From: Janthinobacterium sp. SUN073
Lineage (GTDB): Bacteria; Pseudomonadota; Gammaproteobacteria; Burkholderiales; Burkholderiaceae_D
DNA: 39,893 nucleotides
NCBI RefSeq assembly: GCF_030397665.1
Contig: NZ_JAPUBT010000020.1
Location: 1 to 39,893 of the forward strand
Direction: 5' to 3'
The notes under the pieces are model-generated. The model searched no databases. It saw nothing but the letters and a program-made list of their open reading frames with translations, and was not told the DNA's origin. Every line of letters begins with the position of its first letter. Position 1 is the first letter of the stretch. Position numbers and translations under genes: made by a program. Below are positions 1-8,097 of this stretch, piece after piece.

Positions 1-1
1 A

Positions 2-117
2 TGCCTGATGACCATAGCAAGTTGGTCCCACCCCTTCCCATCCCGAACAGGACCGTGAAACAACTTTGCGCCGATGATAGTGCTGCAACCAGTGTGAAAG
101 TAGGTTATCGTCAGGCT
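2..117 (+). rRNA. rrf: 5S ribosomal RNA
   Basis: The sequence reads as a complete 5S rRNA. The 5' end (GCCTGA, 3-8) pairs with the 3' end (TCAGGC, 111-116) to form helix I, and the internal CCCATCCCGAACAGG block (about 37-51) is the conserved 5S loop region. It is the last gene of an rRNA operon whose 16S and 23S genes lie before the window. The exact ends are uncertain by a few bases. Confidence 0.95.
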
Positions 118-138
118 TGTTATACGCAGTAGAGAAAA

Positions 139-169
139 ACCCCGATCAGCAATGGTCGGGGTTTTTTTT
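139..169 (+). terminator. Rho-independent terminator of the rRNA operon
   Basis: A 9-bp stem (ACCCCGATC, 139-147, with GGTCGGGGT, 154-162, one G-T wobble) closes a 6-nt loop and is followed by a run of eight T. It lies 22 bp after the 5S rRNA and is a textbook intrinsic terminator. Confidence 0.92.
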
Positions 170-222
170 CGTTTGGCGCGTTTATCGCTATAAAAAGCGC
201 AGGTTTTACAGCGTACAGGCGT

Positions 223-250
223 AAAAAAAGGCAGCGCTACGCGCTGCCTT
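223..250 (-). terminator. Intrinsic terminator downstream of dacB
   Basis: GGCAGCGC (230-237) and GCGCTGCC (241-248) form a perfect 8-bp stem with a 3-nt loop. On the minus strand it is followed by seven T (complement of 223-229). It sits just past the dacB stop codon and ends the spm-dacB transcript. The rest of 171-268 holds nothing else recognisable. Confidence 0.85.
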
Positions 251-268
251 CCTGTCTTTGCATCCCTT

Positions 269-1771
269 TTATTGACCGGCAACCACTGGCGTGGCGCCGC
301 TCCTGGCGACCCACTCGATCAGCGCATCGACGGCGGCGCGGCCGTTGCCGTTACCCACCAGGTCGCTATTGATCATGGCGACCACCACGCACAACTGGTT
401 GTTGGCGTCAGGCACATAGCCTGCGATGGCCACCACATTCTTTAATGTGCCCGTCTTGATGCGCGCGCGCGCGGCGGCCGGGCTGTTCAGCAGGCGCTTG
501 CGCATGGTGCCGTCCAGTGCGACGATGGGCAGGCTGGACTGGAACTCGGGCGCCCACGGACTTTGCTGCATCGCTTGCAGCACGCCTGCCAGTTGTGCTG
601 GTGCAATGCGCCCCGTGCGCGACAAGCCGGAGCCGTTGTCGACCAGCATGCCCTGGGTGTCGATATGGTGCCGCTGGAACCATTCCTGGATGACCAGTCG
701 CGCCCGATTGGCCGTATCTTCCGGCGCCGCCATGGCAACGGGGCGGCTGCCCAGCCAGCTATCGCTCTGCAAGCTGCCCAGGCTCAGGAACAGGGTGCGG
801 GCCAGGGTGTTATCGGAGGTCTTGTTGATGTCACGCAAGACTTCCGGCAAGGCGCGCGCCACGTGGTCGGCCAGCATGCGCGTGCCGACCGGCTCGGCCG
901 TCGGCGGCAATCCCGTCAACGGTGCTTCGCGTACCGTGCCCGTGATCGTGCCGCCCAGGCGTTTCCAGGTGGCACGGAATAAGCGGTCTGCATAATCGTT
1001 ACGGTCTAGCACATTGATGCTGGTGGCCTTGCTGCAATTTTGCGGGAAGGTGCCGTGCAAGATCACCTGCAGCTTGCCACTCGCATCGCGCCGGTATTCG
1101 GGCGGGCGCCAACCGTCTTCCCACCGGGCACAGCTGCCCTTGACCAGTTTCATGTCGCTGGTGATGCTGACGTTCTCCAGCGGCGGCTGCATCAGGATGC
1201 TCAATTGCCGGTCCGTCGAGTTCATGTTGATATCGAGCAAATTGGTGTTCAGCAACAAGGCATCGGGGATGACGTTGTAGCGGAATTCGGCCGACTCATC
1301 GAAGGGCGGCGTACCGATATCGGGCCGGGCCGGCTGGAACAGTTGGCGGTCGAGGATCAAATCGCCCTTGATTTTGATAATGCCCTGGTTGCGCAGGGTC
1401 TGCAGCATGTGTGCCAGCACGTCCGTGTTGAAATCCGTGTCGGCGCCGCCGCGCAGGATCAAATCGCCCTTCAGCACGCCATTGATGACGTCGGCGCTGG
1501 TGCGCAACTCCGTGCGGCCGCGAAAGATGGGACCCAATTGCTCCAGGCCCACGGCCGTCGTCACCAGTTTCATGGTGGACGCGGGTTGCATGCTGCGTTC
1601 GGCGCCATGCGACAGCACGGTGGTGTTGCCGCGCAAGACGATGGCGCCCATGGCGTCTTCGGGGATATTCGCGCTGCGCAGCAGCAGGCTGACGGATTCG
1701 GGCAATTGCGCGTGGGCAGTCGACAGGCTAAGACCCGCCAACAGCGCAGCCATCAGAACAGGACGTAACAT
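269..1771 (-). CDS. dacB: D-alanyl-D-alanine carboxypeptidase/endopeptidase (PBP4, peptidase S13)
   Basis: A 500-residue periplasmic penicillin-binding protein that trims D-Ala from pentapeptides and cleaves D-Ala-mDAP cross-links in peptidoglycan. Residues 1-21 form a Sec signal peptide ending in AHA. All three active-site motifs are visible: SxxK as S65-T-M-K68 with the acylated serine, S-D-N at about 318-320, and K-T-G at 439-441. The large insert between the first two motifs is typical of S13 enzymes, and the length fits the family (about 480-500). The start is supported by AAGGAG five bases upstream, which overlaps the stop codon of the preceding gene (8-bp gap), so it is co-transcribed with and probably translationally coupled to the SpmA/B-like gene. 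It is followed by its own terminator. Confidence 0.95.
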   Translation of the reverse strand: MLRPVLMAALLAGLSLSTAHAQLPESVSLLLRSANIPEDAMGAIVLRGNTTVLSHGAERSMQPASTMKLVTTAVGLEQLGPIFRGRTELRTSADVINGVLKGDLILRGGADTDFNTDVLAHMLQTLRNQGIIKIKGDLILDRQLFQPARPDIGTPPFDESAEFRYNVIPDALLLNTNLLDINMNSTDRQLSILMQPPLENVSITSDMKLVKGSCARWEDGWRPPEYRRDASGKLQVILHGTFPQNCSKATSINVLDRNDYADRLFRATWKRLGGTITGTVREAPLTGLPPTAEPVGTRMLADHVARALPEVLRDINKTSDNTLARTLFLSLGSLQSDSWLGSRPVAMAAPEDTANRARLVIQEWFQRHHIDTQGMLVDNGSGLSRTGRIAPAQLAGVLQAMQQSPWAPEFQSSLPIVALDGTMRKRLLNSPAAARARIKTGTLKNVVAIAGYVPDANNQLCVVVAMINSDLVGNGNGRAAVDALIEWVARSGATPVVAGQ

Positions 1772-1779
1772 GGTGCTCC

Positions 1780-3018
1780 TTAGTGGAAAAAGACGTAGGC
1801 GACGAAGACGGCCGTGACCACACCAGCGAAATCGGCGATCAGGCCGGCCGTGATGGCATAGCGCGTCTTGCGGATGCCGACGGAACCGAAGTACAGGGCC
1901 ACGATATAGAAAGTGGTGTCGGCCGAGCCCTGGAAGACGCAGGCCAGGCGGCCGACAAACGAGTCGACGCCGTAGGTATTCATGGCGTCGATCATCATGG
2001 CTTTCGAGCCGGAGCCGCTGAGCGGCTTCATCATGGCCGTCGGCAAGGCGGGCACGAAGTCCGTATTGATGCCCAGGTTGGCGAAGAACCAGTTCATGCC
2101 GCTCATCAGGAAATTGAACACGCCCGCATTGCGGATCACGCTGATGGCCACCAGCATGCCGACCAGGTAGGGAATCACGGTAATCGAGGTCTGGATGCCG
2201 CCCTTCGCGCCCTCGATGAAGGCGTCATACACGTTCACCTTCTTGCGCAGGGCGCCGATGATGAAGATGGCAATGACGCTGATCAACACCAGATTGCTGA
2301 CCACCTTGGACACCAGCTCGATTTCCTGTTTCGTCAGATATTGCGTGAAATACCAGATCATGGCAACGATGGCGCTCGTCATGCCGCCCATCCAGCTCAG
2401 GACGACGCGGTTGAGCAGGTTGATGCGTTGCTTGATGGATACCGTGATGATGCCGACCACAGTGGCCACATAGGTGGCGATCATGCAGGGGATAAAGATG
2501 TCGGACGGGTCGGCTGCGCCGAGGATGGAGCGCTGCGCCATGATGGCCAACGGAATCAGGGTCAGGCCCGAGGTGTGCAGCACCAGGAACATGATTTGCG
2601 CATTCGTCGCCTCTTCCTTGTTCGGGTTCAAGGTTTGCAGGCTTTCCATGGCCTTTAAACCGAACGGCGTGGCCGCATTGTCCAGGCCCAGCAGGTTGGC
2701 CGAGAAATTCATCACCATGTGGCCCGTGGCCGGGTGGTCTTTCGGAATTTCCGGGAAGATGCGCGAAAAGAAGGGCGCGATGACTTTCGCCAGCCAGCCG
2801 ACGATGCCCGCCTTTTCACCGATGTTCATGATGCCTAGCCACAAGGTCATCACGCCCGCCAGTGGCAGGGCGATATCCATCACGCCCATGCGCGCCGTTT
2901 CGAACGTGCCGTCGATGATGCGCTTGAAGATATCGGTATCGCCGAGAAACAGCCACTGCAGCACCGCAGCCAGGAAGCCAACGAGGAAAAAGCCGGACCA
3001 GATGTAATTAAGTGCCAT
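1780..3018 (-). CDS. Fused SpmA/SpmB-like membrane protein (nucleoside-recognition/Gate domains)
   Basis: A 412-residue polytopic inner-membrane protein made of two halves, each resembling one of the Bacillus spore-maturation proteins SpmA and SpmB. The first half contains the conserved stretch with MNFSANLLGLDNAATPFGLKAM and the second half the GSGSKAMMIDAMNTYG-type segment preceding PTAMM. I count roughly 8-10 hydrophobic helices. The transported or recognised substrate is unknown; the Pfam name nucleoside recognition is historical. It is the first gene of a two-gene unit with dacB. The organism is not expected to sporulate, so the role is probably in envelope or peptidoglycan physiology (inference). 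The promoter must lie in the 215-bp divergent region shared with the solute-binding protein gene, but I cannot place it securely. Confidence 0.88.
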   Translation of the reverse strand: MALNYIWSGFFLVGFLAAVLQWLFLGDTDIFKRIIDGTFETARMGVMDIALPLAGVMTLWLGIMNIGEKAGIVGWLAKVIAPFFSRIFPEIPKDHPATGHMVMNFSANLLGLDNAATPFGLKAMESLQTLNPNKEEATNAQIMFLVLHTSGLTLIPLAIMAQRSILGAADPSDIFIPCMIATYVATVVGIITVSIKQRINLLNRVVLSWMGGMTSAIVAMIWYFTQYLTKQEIELVSKVVSNLVLISVIAIFIIGALRKKVNVYDAFIEGAKGGIQTSITVIPYLVGMLVAISVIRNAGVFNFLMSGMNWFFANLGINTDFVPALPTAMMKPLSGSGSKAMMIDAMNTYGVDSFVGRLACVFQGSADTTFYIVALYFGSVGIRKTRYAITAGLIADFAGVVTAVFVAYVFFH

Positions 3019-3115
3019 ATGCGATCAGTTCTGTGTATCGGGAGTGAAAAATGTCTGCAAACAAAGTATAGGGGCAGCCCGATACGAGTTGATGAAAGAA
3101 TGCAGCAACCGCATG

Positions 3116-3152
3116 CCAAAAAGTTATAAGCTGGCAGCCTGTTTTCATTGGC
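3116..3152 (+). promoter_or_regulatory. 37-bp upstream element, copy 1 (shared with the TonB receptor gene)
   Basis: Reads CCAAAAAGTTAT, then 14 variable bases, then TTTTCATTGGC. The identical two blocks with the identical 14-bp spacing occur at 5065-5101 before the TonB-dependent receptor. It lies about 80 bp before the start codon of the solute-binding protein. Two identical blocks with divergent sequence between them suggest one bound activator; a LysR type such as CysB is one candidate by general form, which is inference. Confidence 0.6.
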
Positions 3153-3232
3153 GCCCCGTCGCTTGCCCGCGTAGTGTGGGGGATGCCTGTCGCTTATCGC
3201 TGTTCGTTACCCTTGTCTGCACTGGATCACTG

Positions 3233-5038
3233 ATGATGTTTTTACGCAAAACCGCCTGCGCCGCCGGCCTGGCCCTGTTGACGCTTTTCACTGCGCCAGC
3301 GCATGCCGCCACCGATGCCCGCGCGAACAAGACCTTGCACTTGTTTTTGAGCACCAGCGAGACGGGCCTGGACCCGGCCGTGGCCTCGGACCTGGCCAGC
3401 CTGAATTTGATGGAAAATATCTTTGACCCGCTGCTGCGCTATGACTACCTGGCGCGTCCGGTGCAGCTGCAGGGCAATACGGCGCGCGGCATGCCCACCG
3501 TGGAAGATGGCGGGCGCACGTATATCTTTCACTTGCAGCCTGGTATTTTCTTCACTCCCGATCCCGCCTTCAAGGGTCAGCGGCGCGAAGTGACGGCGCA
3601 GGATTATGTCTACAGCCTGACGCGGTTGTATGACCCCGGCCTGAAGTCGCCGTGGCTGTTTTTGTTGGAAGACAAGCTGGTGGGCGATGCGGCCCTGAAA
3701 GCCAAGTTCAGCTACGACACGCCGATCGCCGGCTTGCAGGCGCTGGACAAATACACCTTGCGCATCCGCCTCAACGCCATCGACCCGAACTTCCTGTTTT
3801 ACCTGGCCATGCCGGCGACCGGCGTGGTGGCCCGCGAAGTGGCCGAAGCGTACCCGGCGGCAGGGCAGATCGGTAATCACCCCGTGGGCACGGGGCCGTT
3901 CCTCGTCAAGGAATGGAAGCGCAGCGACAAGATCGTGCTGCAGGCCAATCCGACTTTCCGTCCCACCGTGTTCCATACCGAGGCCAAGGCGCTGGCCGCC
4001 TTGCCGGTCGACGCGCGCGCCATCGCCAGCGCGCTGGAAGGCCAGCGCTTGCCTCTGGTCGAGCGCATCGAAGTGCGCATCGTCGAGGAATATCAATCGC
4101 GCATGCTGGGTTTCCTGAAAGGCGAATTCGACTACCTCGAGCAAGTGCCGGAATCGATGACGGACATGGTGCTGGAAAACGGCGCCCTGAAACCGGCGCT
4201 GGCCGCCAAGGGCTTGCAACTGACGCGCTTTCCCGTGCTGCAAACGTATTACATGTGGATGAACATGGACGACCCCGTGCTGGGTGGCACGAGCAAGGAC
4301 AAGCTGGCCCTGCGGCGCGCCATCGCCCTCAGCTACAACAGCCGCGAAGACATCACGTTATTAAAAAAAGGCCTGGCCTTGCCGGCCCAGTCGCCGCTGC
4401 CGCCGAATGTGCTCGGTTACGACAAGCACTACCGCAGCCCGGTCGGCTACGATCCGGCGCTGGCGCGCGCCCTGCTGGACCGTTTTGGCTACAAGGTGGG
4501 CGTCGATGGTTTCCGCACCCAGCCCGATGGCACGCCCTTGCTGCTGACCATGCACACGGAGCCGAGCACGGTGGGACGCCTGCGCGATGAGTTGTGGCGG
4601 CGCAACCTGAACGCCATCGGCCTGCGCGTGGAGTTTAAAAGCGACAAGAAGACGGAAATCATCAAGGCCTCGCGCCTGGGCAAGGTGCAGATGTTCGAGA
4701 CCAACTGGATCGCCGACTTCCCCGATGGCGATAACTTTATGCAATTGTTGTATGGCGGCAACGTTGGCCGCGCCAACTATGCCCGCTTCAACTTGCCCGA
4801 TTACAATAAACGCTATGAGGAGGCGCGCCTGCTATCCGATACGCCGCGCCGACGCAGTCTGTACTTCGACCTGTTTCAGCTGATCCACGCTTACACGCCG
4901 TGGGTGTTGCTGACGCATCCCATCTCTGCCGACCTGCAGCAACCGTGGCTAAAAAACTACAGGCGCCACCCCGTGGAATTCACGTCCTGGCGCTACCTGG
5001 ACGTCGATCCCGCCAAGGGCCGCCCCGCAGGCAAGTGA
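3233..5038 (+). CDS. ABC transporter family-5 (peptide-type) periplasmic solute-binding protein
   Basis: Periplasmic ligand-binding protein of the DppA/OppA/SBP_bac_5 family, which normally delivers oligopeptides or similar solutes to an inner-membrane ABC permease. The reading frame stays open upstream to 3044, but I start at the ATG at 3233 (a second ATG follows at 3236) because it places a clean Sec signal peptide (Phe-Leu-Arg-Lys, hydrophobic core, cleavage after PAHA) at the N-terminus of a 601-residue protein, the usual family length. The family signature region (HPVGTGPFLVKEW) is at about residues 216-228. No permease or ATPase genes are adjacent, so it is an orphan binding protein. 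It shares a 37-bp upstream element with the TonB receptor that follows, suggesting that the two act on the same nutrient. The ligand cannot be told from sequence. Confidence 0.88.
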   Translation: MMFLRKTACAAGLALLTLFTAPAHAATDARANKTLHLFLSTSETGLDPAVASDLASLNLMENIFDPLLRYDYLARPVQLQGNTARGMPTVEDGGRTYIFHLQPGIFFTPDPAFKGQRREVTAQDYVYSLTRLYDPGLKSPWLFLLEDKLVGDAALKAKFSYDTPIAGLQALDKYTLRIRLNAIDPNFLFYLAMPATGVVAREVAEAYPAAGQIGNHPVGTGPFLVKEWKRSDKIVLQANPTFRPTVFHTEAKALAALPVDARAIASALEGQRLPLVERIEVRIVEEYQSRMLGFLKGEFDYLEQVPESMTDMVLENGALKPALAAKGLQLTRFPVLQTYYMWMNMDDPVLGGTSKDKLALRRAIALSYNSREDITLLKKGLALPAQSPLPPNVLGYDKHYRSPVGYDPALARALLDRFGYKVGVDGFRTQPDGTPLLLTMHTEPSTVGRLRDELWRRNLNAIGLRVEFKSDKKTEIIKASRLGKVQMFETNWIADFPDGDNFMQLLYGGNVGRANYARFNLPDYNKRYEEARLLSDTPRRRSLYFDLFQLIHAYTPWVLLTHPISADLQQPWLKNYRRHPVEFTSWRYLDVDPAKGRPAGK

Positions 5039-5064
5039 CCACGTCGCTGAAAAGGGCATTCATT

Positions 5065-5101
5065 CCAAAAAGTTATGGTTAGGAAAGCATTTTTCATTGG
5101 C
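5065..5101 (+). promoter_or_regulatory. 37-bp upstream element, copy 2 (before the TonB receptor)
   Basis: CCAAAAAGTTAT (5065-5076), 14 bases, TTTTCATTGGC (5091-5101): both blocks are identical to copy 1 at 3116-3152, while the 14-bp spacer and the flanks differ. It lies about 150 bp before the receptor start codon. A poor -10-like hexamer TACTCT (about 5119) follows, which would fit an activator-dependent promoter. Confidence 0.6.
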
Positions 5102-5211
5102 TGGGTCCGGATGCATCGCGCTACTCTGAAAATGAAAACAAATAAAGTCATGCGCAAATGTCATAAAAAAATGTACTGCGAGACAGACATTGCGACATAT
5201 CTAACAGCCTG

Positions 5212-5227
5212 ACTTGAGAACTCAAGT
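5212..5227. promoter_or_regulatory. Inverted repeat in the 5' leader of the TonB receptor gene
   Basis: ACTTGAG-AA-CTCAAGT is a perfect 7-bp inverted repeat with a 2-bp spacer, ending 14 bp before the Shine-Dalgarno sequence (AAGGAGAAG, 5242-5250). It could be an operator or a small mRNA hairpin near the ribosome site. A functional role is not shown by sequence alone. Confidence 0.35.
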
Positions 5228-5254
5228 TTCGATTGCCCAACAAGGAGAAGACCT

Positions 5255-8008
5255 GTGAAATTGAAGAAGCTAGCGCAGTTGGTGGCATTGATGGGGGTAG
5301 TGGGGCCGGTGATGGCACAGGAAGCGGCGGCGCCAGCGATGCAACGGGTCGAAGTGACGGGCAGCAGCATCAAGCGGGTGGCCAAGGAAGGCGCGCTGCC
5401 GGTGCAAGTCATCAGCTTTGAGCAGATGGAAAAACAGGGCATCACGACGGCTGAGCAACTGGTGCGCACCCTGTCGGCGAATGGCACGGGGGCCGAAAAC
5501 ATGACTTCGGGCAATAACGTGTTTGGCGCCGATGCGGACCGCCTGGCTGGCGGCGCCTCGTTCGCCTCGCTGCGAGGCCTGGGACCGGGTGCGACCCTGG
5601 TGCTGCTGAATGGCCGCCGCGTCGCCACGCATGGCGCCAGTGGCCGCGCCGTCGACTTGAACTCCATTCCGCTCGGTGCAATCTCGCGCGTGGAAATCCT
5701 CAAGGATGGCGCGTCGGCCATCTACGGCACGGACGCCATCGGCGGCGTGATCAATTTCATTCTGAAAACCAATTACAGCGGCGTGGAAGCGTCCGTTTCC
5801 ACCAACGACACGCAAGCGGGCGGCGGCGCCACGCGCCGCGCTTCCATCCTGGCCGGCACGGGCTCGCTGGAAGAAGACCGCTACAACCTCATGGTCAGTT
5901 TGACGGTCGACAAGGCGCAGCGCCTGAACGGCAGCGACCGCTCCTTCGTCAACGGCTACCAGCCGGGCCGGGGGCTGTCGCCGGACACCACGGGAACGCC
6001 GTTTGCCAACCAGATGGCGGGGGCCGGCACGGCATTGGGCACCGCGTTCCAGCTGCCTGGCGACCCGACTCAATACCTGCAAGCCAATCCGCTGAGCTTC
6101 CAGGGCAAGTGCGACAGCGTCGCCGGCATGTCGCAGTACCAGACGGCACTGTGGAAAGACGTGACGTCGCCACGCAGTACCACGCATTCCTGTGCGTATG
6201 ACTACGGCGCCGACTATGTACTGCAATTTCCTGTCGAACGGGTCAATTTCCTGTCGCGCGGCACGTTCAAGCTGGCGCCCGACCACCGCATGTTTGTCGA
6301 AGCGCTCGGTTCGCGCACCAAGGCCACGGCGATTTTGACGCCGATGCAGGTACAGACCAGCATCGCCAACAAGGCCGTGTATCCGGTCGGCGGCGCGTAT
6401 TACCAGGATTTGTCGGCCTACATCCCGTCTTTCGACAATACCAAGCCGATTGCCTACAAATGGCGCGCCAATGAGATCGGCAACCGCACGCAGGAAAATA
6501 CCACCGACAATGCGCGCGTGCTGCTGGGTTTTGAAGGCAACTTCGGCAAGTGGGATTACAAGACCGGCGTTTCCTACGCACAGAGCACCACCAAGACCAA
6601 GCTGACCGATGGTTATTCCTACACGGACAAGCTGTACGCGGCCCTGGGGACAGGCATCATCAATCCGTGGGTGGGCGCGGGCCAGAGGCAGACGGAAGCG
6701 GCCAGGCAATTGATCGAGTCGACCAAGTTCCGCGGCGCCTTCCAGCATGGCAAGACGACTCTCACCCAAATCGACGGTTCCGTTTCCGGCGAGCTGTTCC
6801 AGCTGCCGGCTGGCGCCGTGGCGATGGCGGCCGGTTTTGATTTGCGCCGCGAGGGCTATAGTTTCGCACAGGATGTCGATGCCAACCTGATTCTGTTAGC
6901 ACCAGGAAATGCCGCATTGAAGGATGTCAGCCGCAACGTCAAGGCCGTGTATGCCGAGTTGCTGGTACCCATCATGAAAGACCTGGAAATGCAACTGGCC
7001 GTGCGTCGTGACGATTACAGCCAGGTGGGCGCCACGACGAATCCGAAGATTGCCTTGCGTTACCAGCCGGCCGACTTCATCCTGTTCCGTGCCTCGGCCA
7101 GCAAGGGTTTCCTGGCGCCAAGTTTCGACCAGTTGTATTCGGGCGTGCTGACGCAGGAACTGCCGAACGGCTCGAAGGATCCGGAAGGTTGCGCCAAGCA
7201 TCCTGGCGTGACCGAATACTGTTCCATTCCCCGCCTCATTTACACGACGGGCGGCAACCTGAACCTGAAGCCGGAGACGTCGAAGCAGGGCAGCGTCGGC
7301 ATCGTCATCGAACCGGTGAAGGGTTACTCCGCCTCGTTCGATTACTGGGCCATCAATACCCAGGACCAGCTCCTGAAACGCACGCCGAAAGTCGTGCTGG
7401 AAAATTACCAGGCGCTGAACCAGTATATTTTCCGCAAGGCCGATGGCACCATCGATTACGTACAGGCGGGCTGGTTCAATGCAGGGGGCAGCCGCGTGCG
7501 TGGCCTGGACGTGAGCTTGCGCGGCGAAGGCAAGGTTAGCGATGCGAAATGGACGGCGACCCTGGACGGTACGTACATGGACAGCTTCAAGTTTGCCGAA
7601 TACAAGGGGCAAGAATACAAGGAGCTGGTCGGCAATTTCTATACGCGTGATTTGTATTTGCGTTGGAAACACAATGCCAGCTTCGGCGTCTCGCGCGGCG
7701 ACTGGAGTGGCTTGCTGGTCCAGAGTTTTGCTTCCGGCTACAAGGACCAGGTACCGAATGACGGCAAGGGCACGCCGCCGCCGGGCTTCAAGGCCGATGT
7801 ATCCAGCTACACCACGTATAACTTGTCGGGCACGTACACGGGCTTCAAGAATACCACCTTGACCCTGGGCATCCAGAACCTGTTCGACCGCGATCCGCCG
7901 TTTACCGCGCACAACGTGGATGAAGTGGTGGGTGCCGGCTGGGATCCGCGCGTGGCCGACCCGCGTGGCCGCGCCTTCACTTTCCAGCTGAAGTACAAGT
8001 TCCTGTAA
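5255..8008 (+). CDS. TonB-dependent outer-membrane receptor
   Basis: A 917-residue outer-membrane beta-barrel that imports a ligand with energy from TonB-ExbBD. It starts with GTG at 5255, supported by AAGGAGAAG five bases upstream and a Sec signal peptide cleaved after VMAQ. The mature N-terminus carries a TonB-box-like VEVTGSSIKR (about residues 31-40). The plug domain runs to about residue 175, with FASLRGLGPGATLVLLNGRR and the VEILKDGASAIYGTDAIGGVINF signature, and the rest is barrel. The protein ends KYKFL, a slight variant of the usual terminal aromatic residue. There is no STN domain, so it is not itself a sigma/anti-sigma signalling receptor. It belongs to the large receptor subclass also common in xanthomonads, often linked to peptide or polymer uptake; the substrate is unknown. 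It lies between a solute-binding protein and an L,D-carboxypeptidase and is followed by an intrinsic terminator. Confidence 0.93.
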   Translation: MKLKKLAQLVALMGVVGPVMAQEAAAPAMQRVEVTGSSIKRVAKEGALPVQVISFEQMEKQGITTAEQLVRTLSANGTGAENMTSGNNVFGADADRLAGGASFASLRGLGPGATLVLLNGRRVATHGASGRAVDLNSIPLGAISRVEILKDGASAIYGTDAIGGVINFILKTNYSGVEASVSTNDTQAGGGATRRASILAGTGSLEEDRYNLMVSLTVDKAQRLNGSDRSFVNGYQPGRGLSPDTTGTPFANQMAGAGTALGTAFQLPGDPTQYLQANPLSFQGKCDSVAGMSQYQTALWKDVTSPRSTTHSCAYDYGADYVLQFPVERVNFLSRGTFKLAPDHRMFVEALGSRTKATAILTPMQVQTSIANKAVYPVGGAYYQDLSAYIPSFDNTKPIAYKWRANEIGNRTQENTTDNARVLLGFEGNFGKWDYKTGVSYAQSTTKTKLTDGYSYTDKLYAALGTGIINPWVGAGQRQTEAARQLIESTKFRGAFQHGKTTLTQIDGSVSGELFQLPAGAVAMAAGFDLRREGYSFAQDVDANLILLAPGNAALKDVSRNVKAVYAELLVPIMKDLEMQLAVRRDDYSQVGATTNPKIALRYQPADFILFRASASKGFLAPSFDQLYSGVLTQELPNGSKDPEGCAKHPGVTEYCSIPRLIYTTGGNLNLKPETSKQGSVGIVIEPVKGYSASFDYWAINTQDQLLKRTPKVVLENYQALNQYIFRKADGTIDYVQAGWFNAGGSRVRGLDVSLRGEGKVSDAKWTATLDGTYMDSFKFAEYKGQEYKELVGNFYTRDLYLRWKHNASFGVSRGDWSGLLVQSFASGYKDQVPNDGKGTPPPGFKADVSSYTTYNLSGTYTGFKNTTLTLGIQNLFDRDPPFTAHNVDEVVGAGWDPRVADPRGRAFTFQLKYKFL

Positions 8009-8052
8009 GGCAGCCATGCCGGCGGCGATCCTGTCGGCATGCTAACCTCGTG

Positions 8053-8079
8053 CGGCGGCGCCTGGCGTCGCCGTTTTTT
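8053..8079 (+). terminator. Intrinsic terminator after the TonB receptor gene
   Basis: GGCGGCG (8054-8060) pairs with CGTCGCC (8066-8072) around a 5-nt loop, with one G-T wobble and an extra closing C-G pair, followed by TTTTTT. It separates the receptor from the downstream carboxypeptidase, but the latter starts only 18 bp after it, so read-through may supply its transcript. Confidence 0.7.
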
Positions 8080-8097
8080 ATTTCAGGAAAGGGCCGC

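Noticed and set aside
5140..5175. GTCAT repeats upstream of the TonB receptor considered as a PHO box
   Set aside because: AAGTCAT and ATGTCAT are separated by 6 rather than 4 bases (13-bp period), and the first unit matches poorly.
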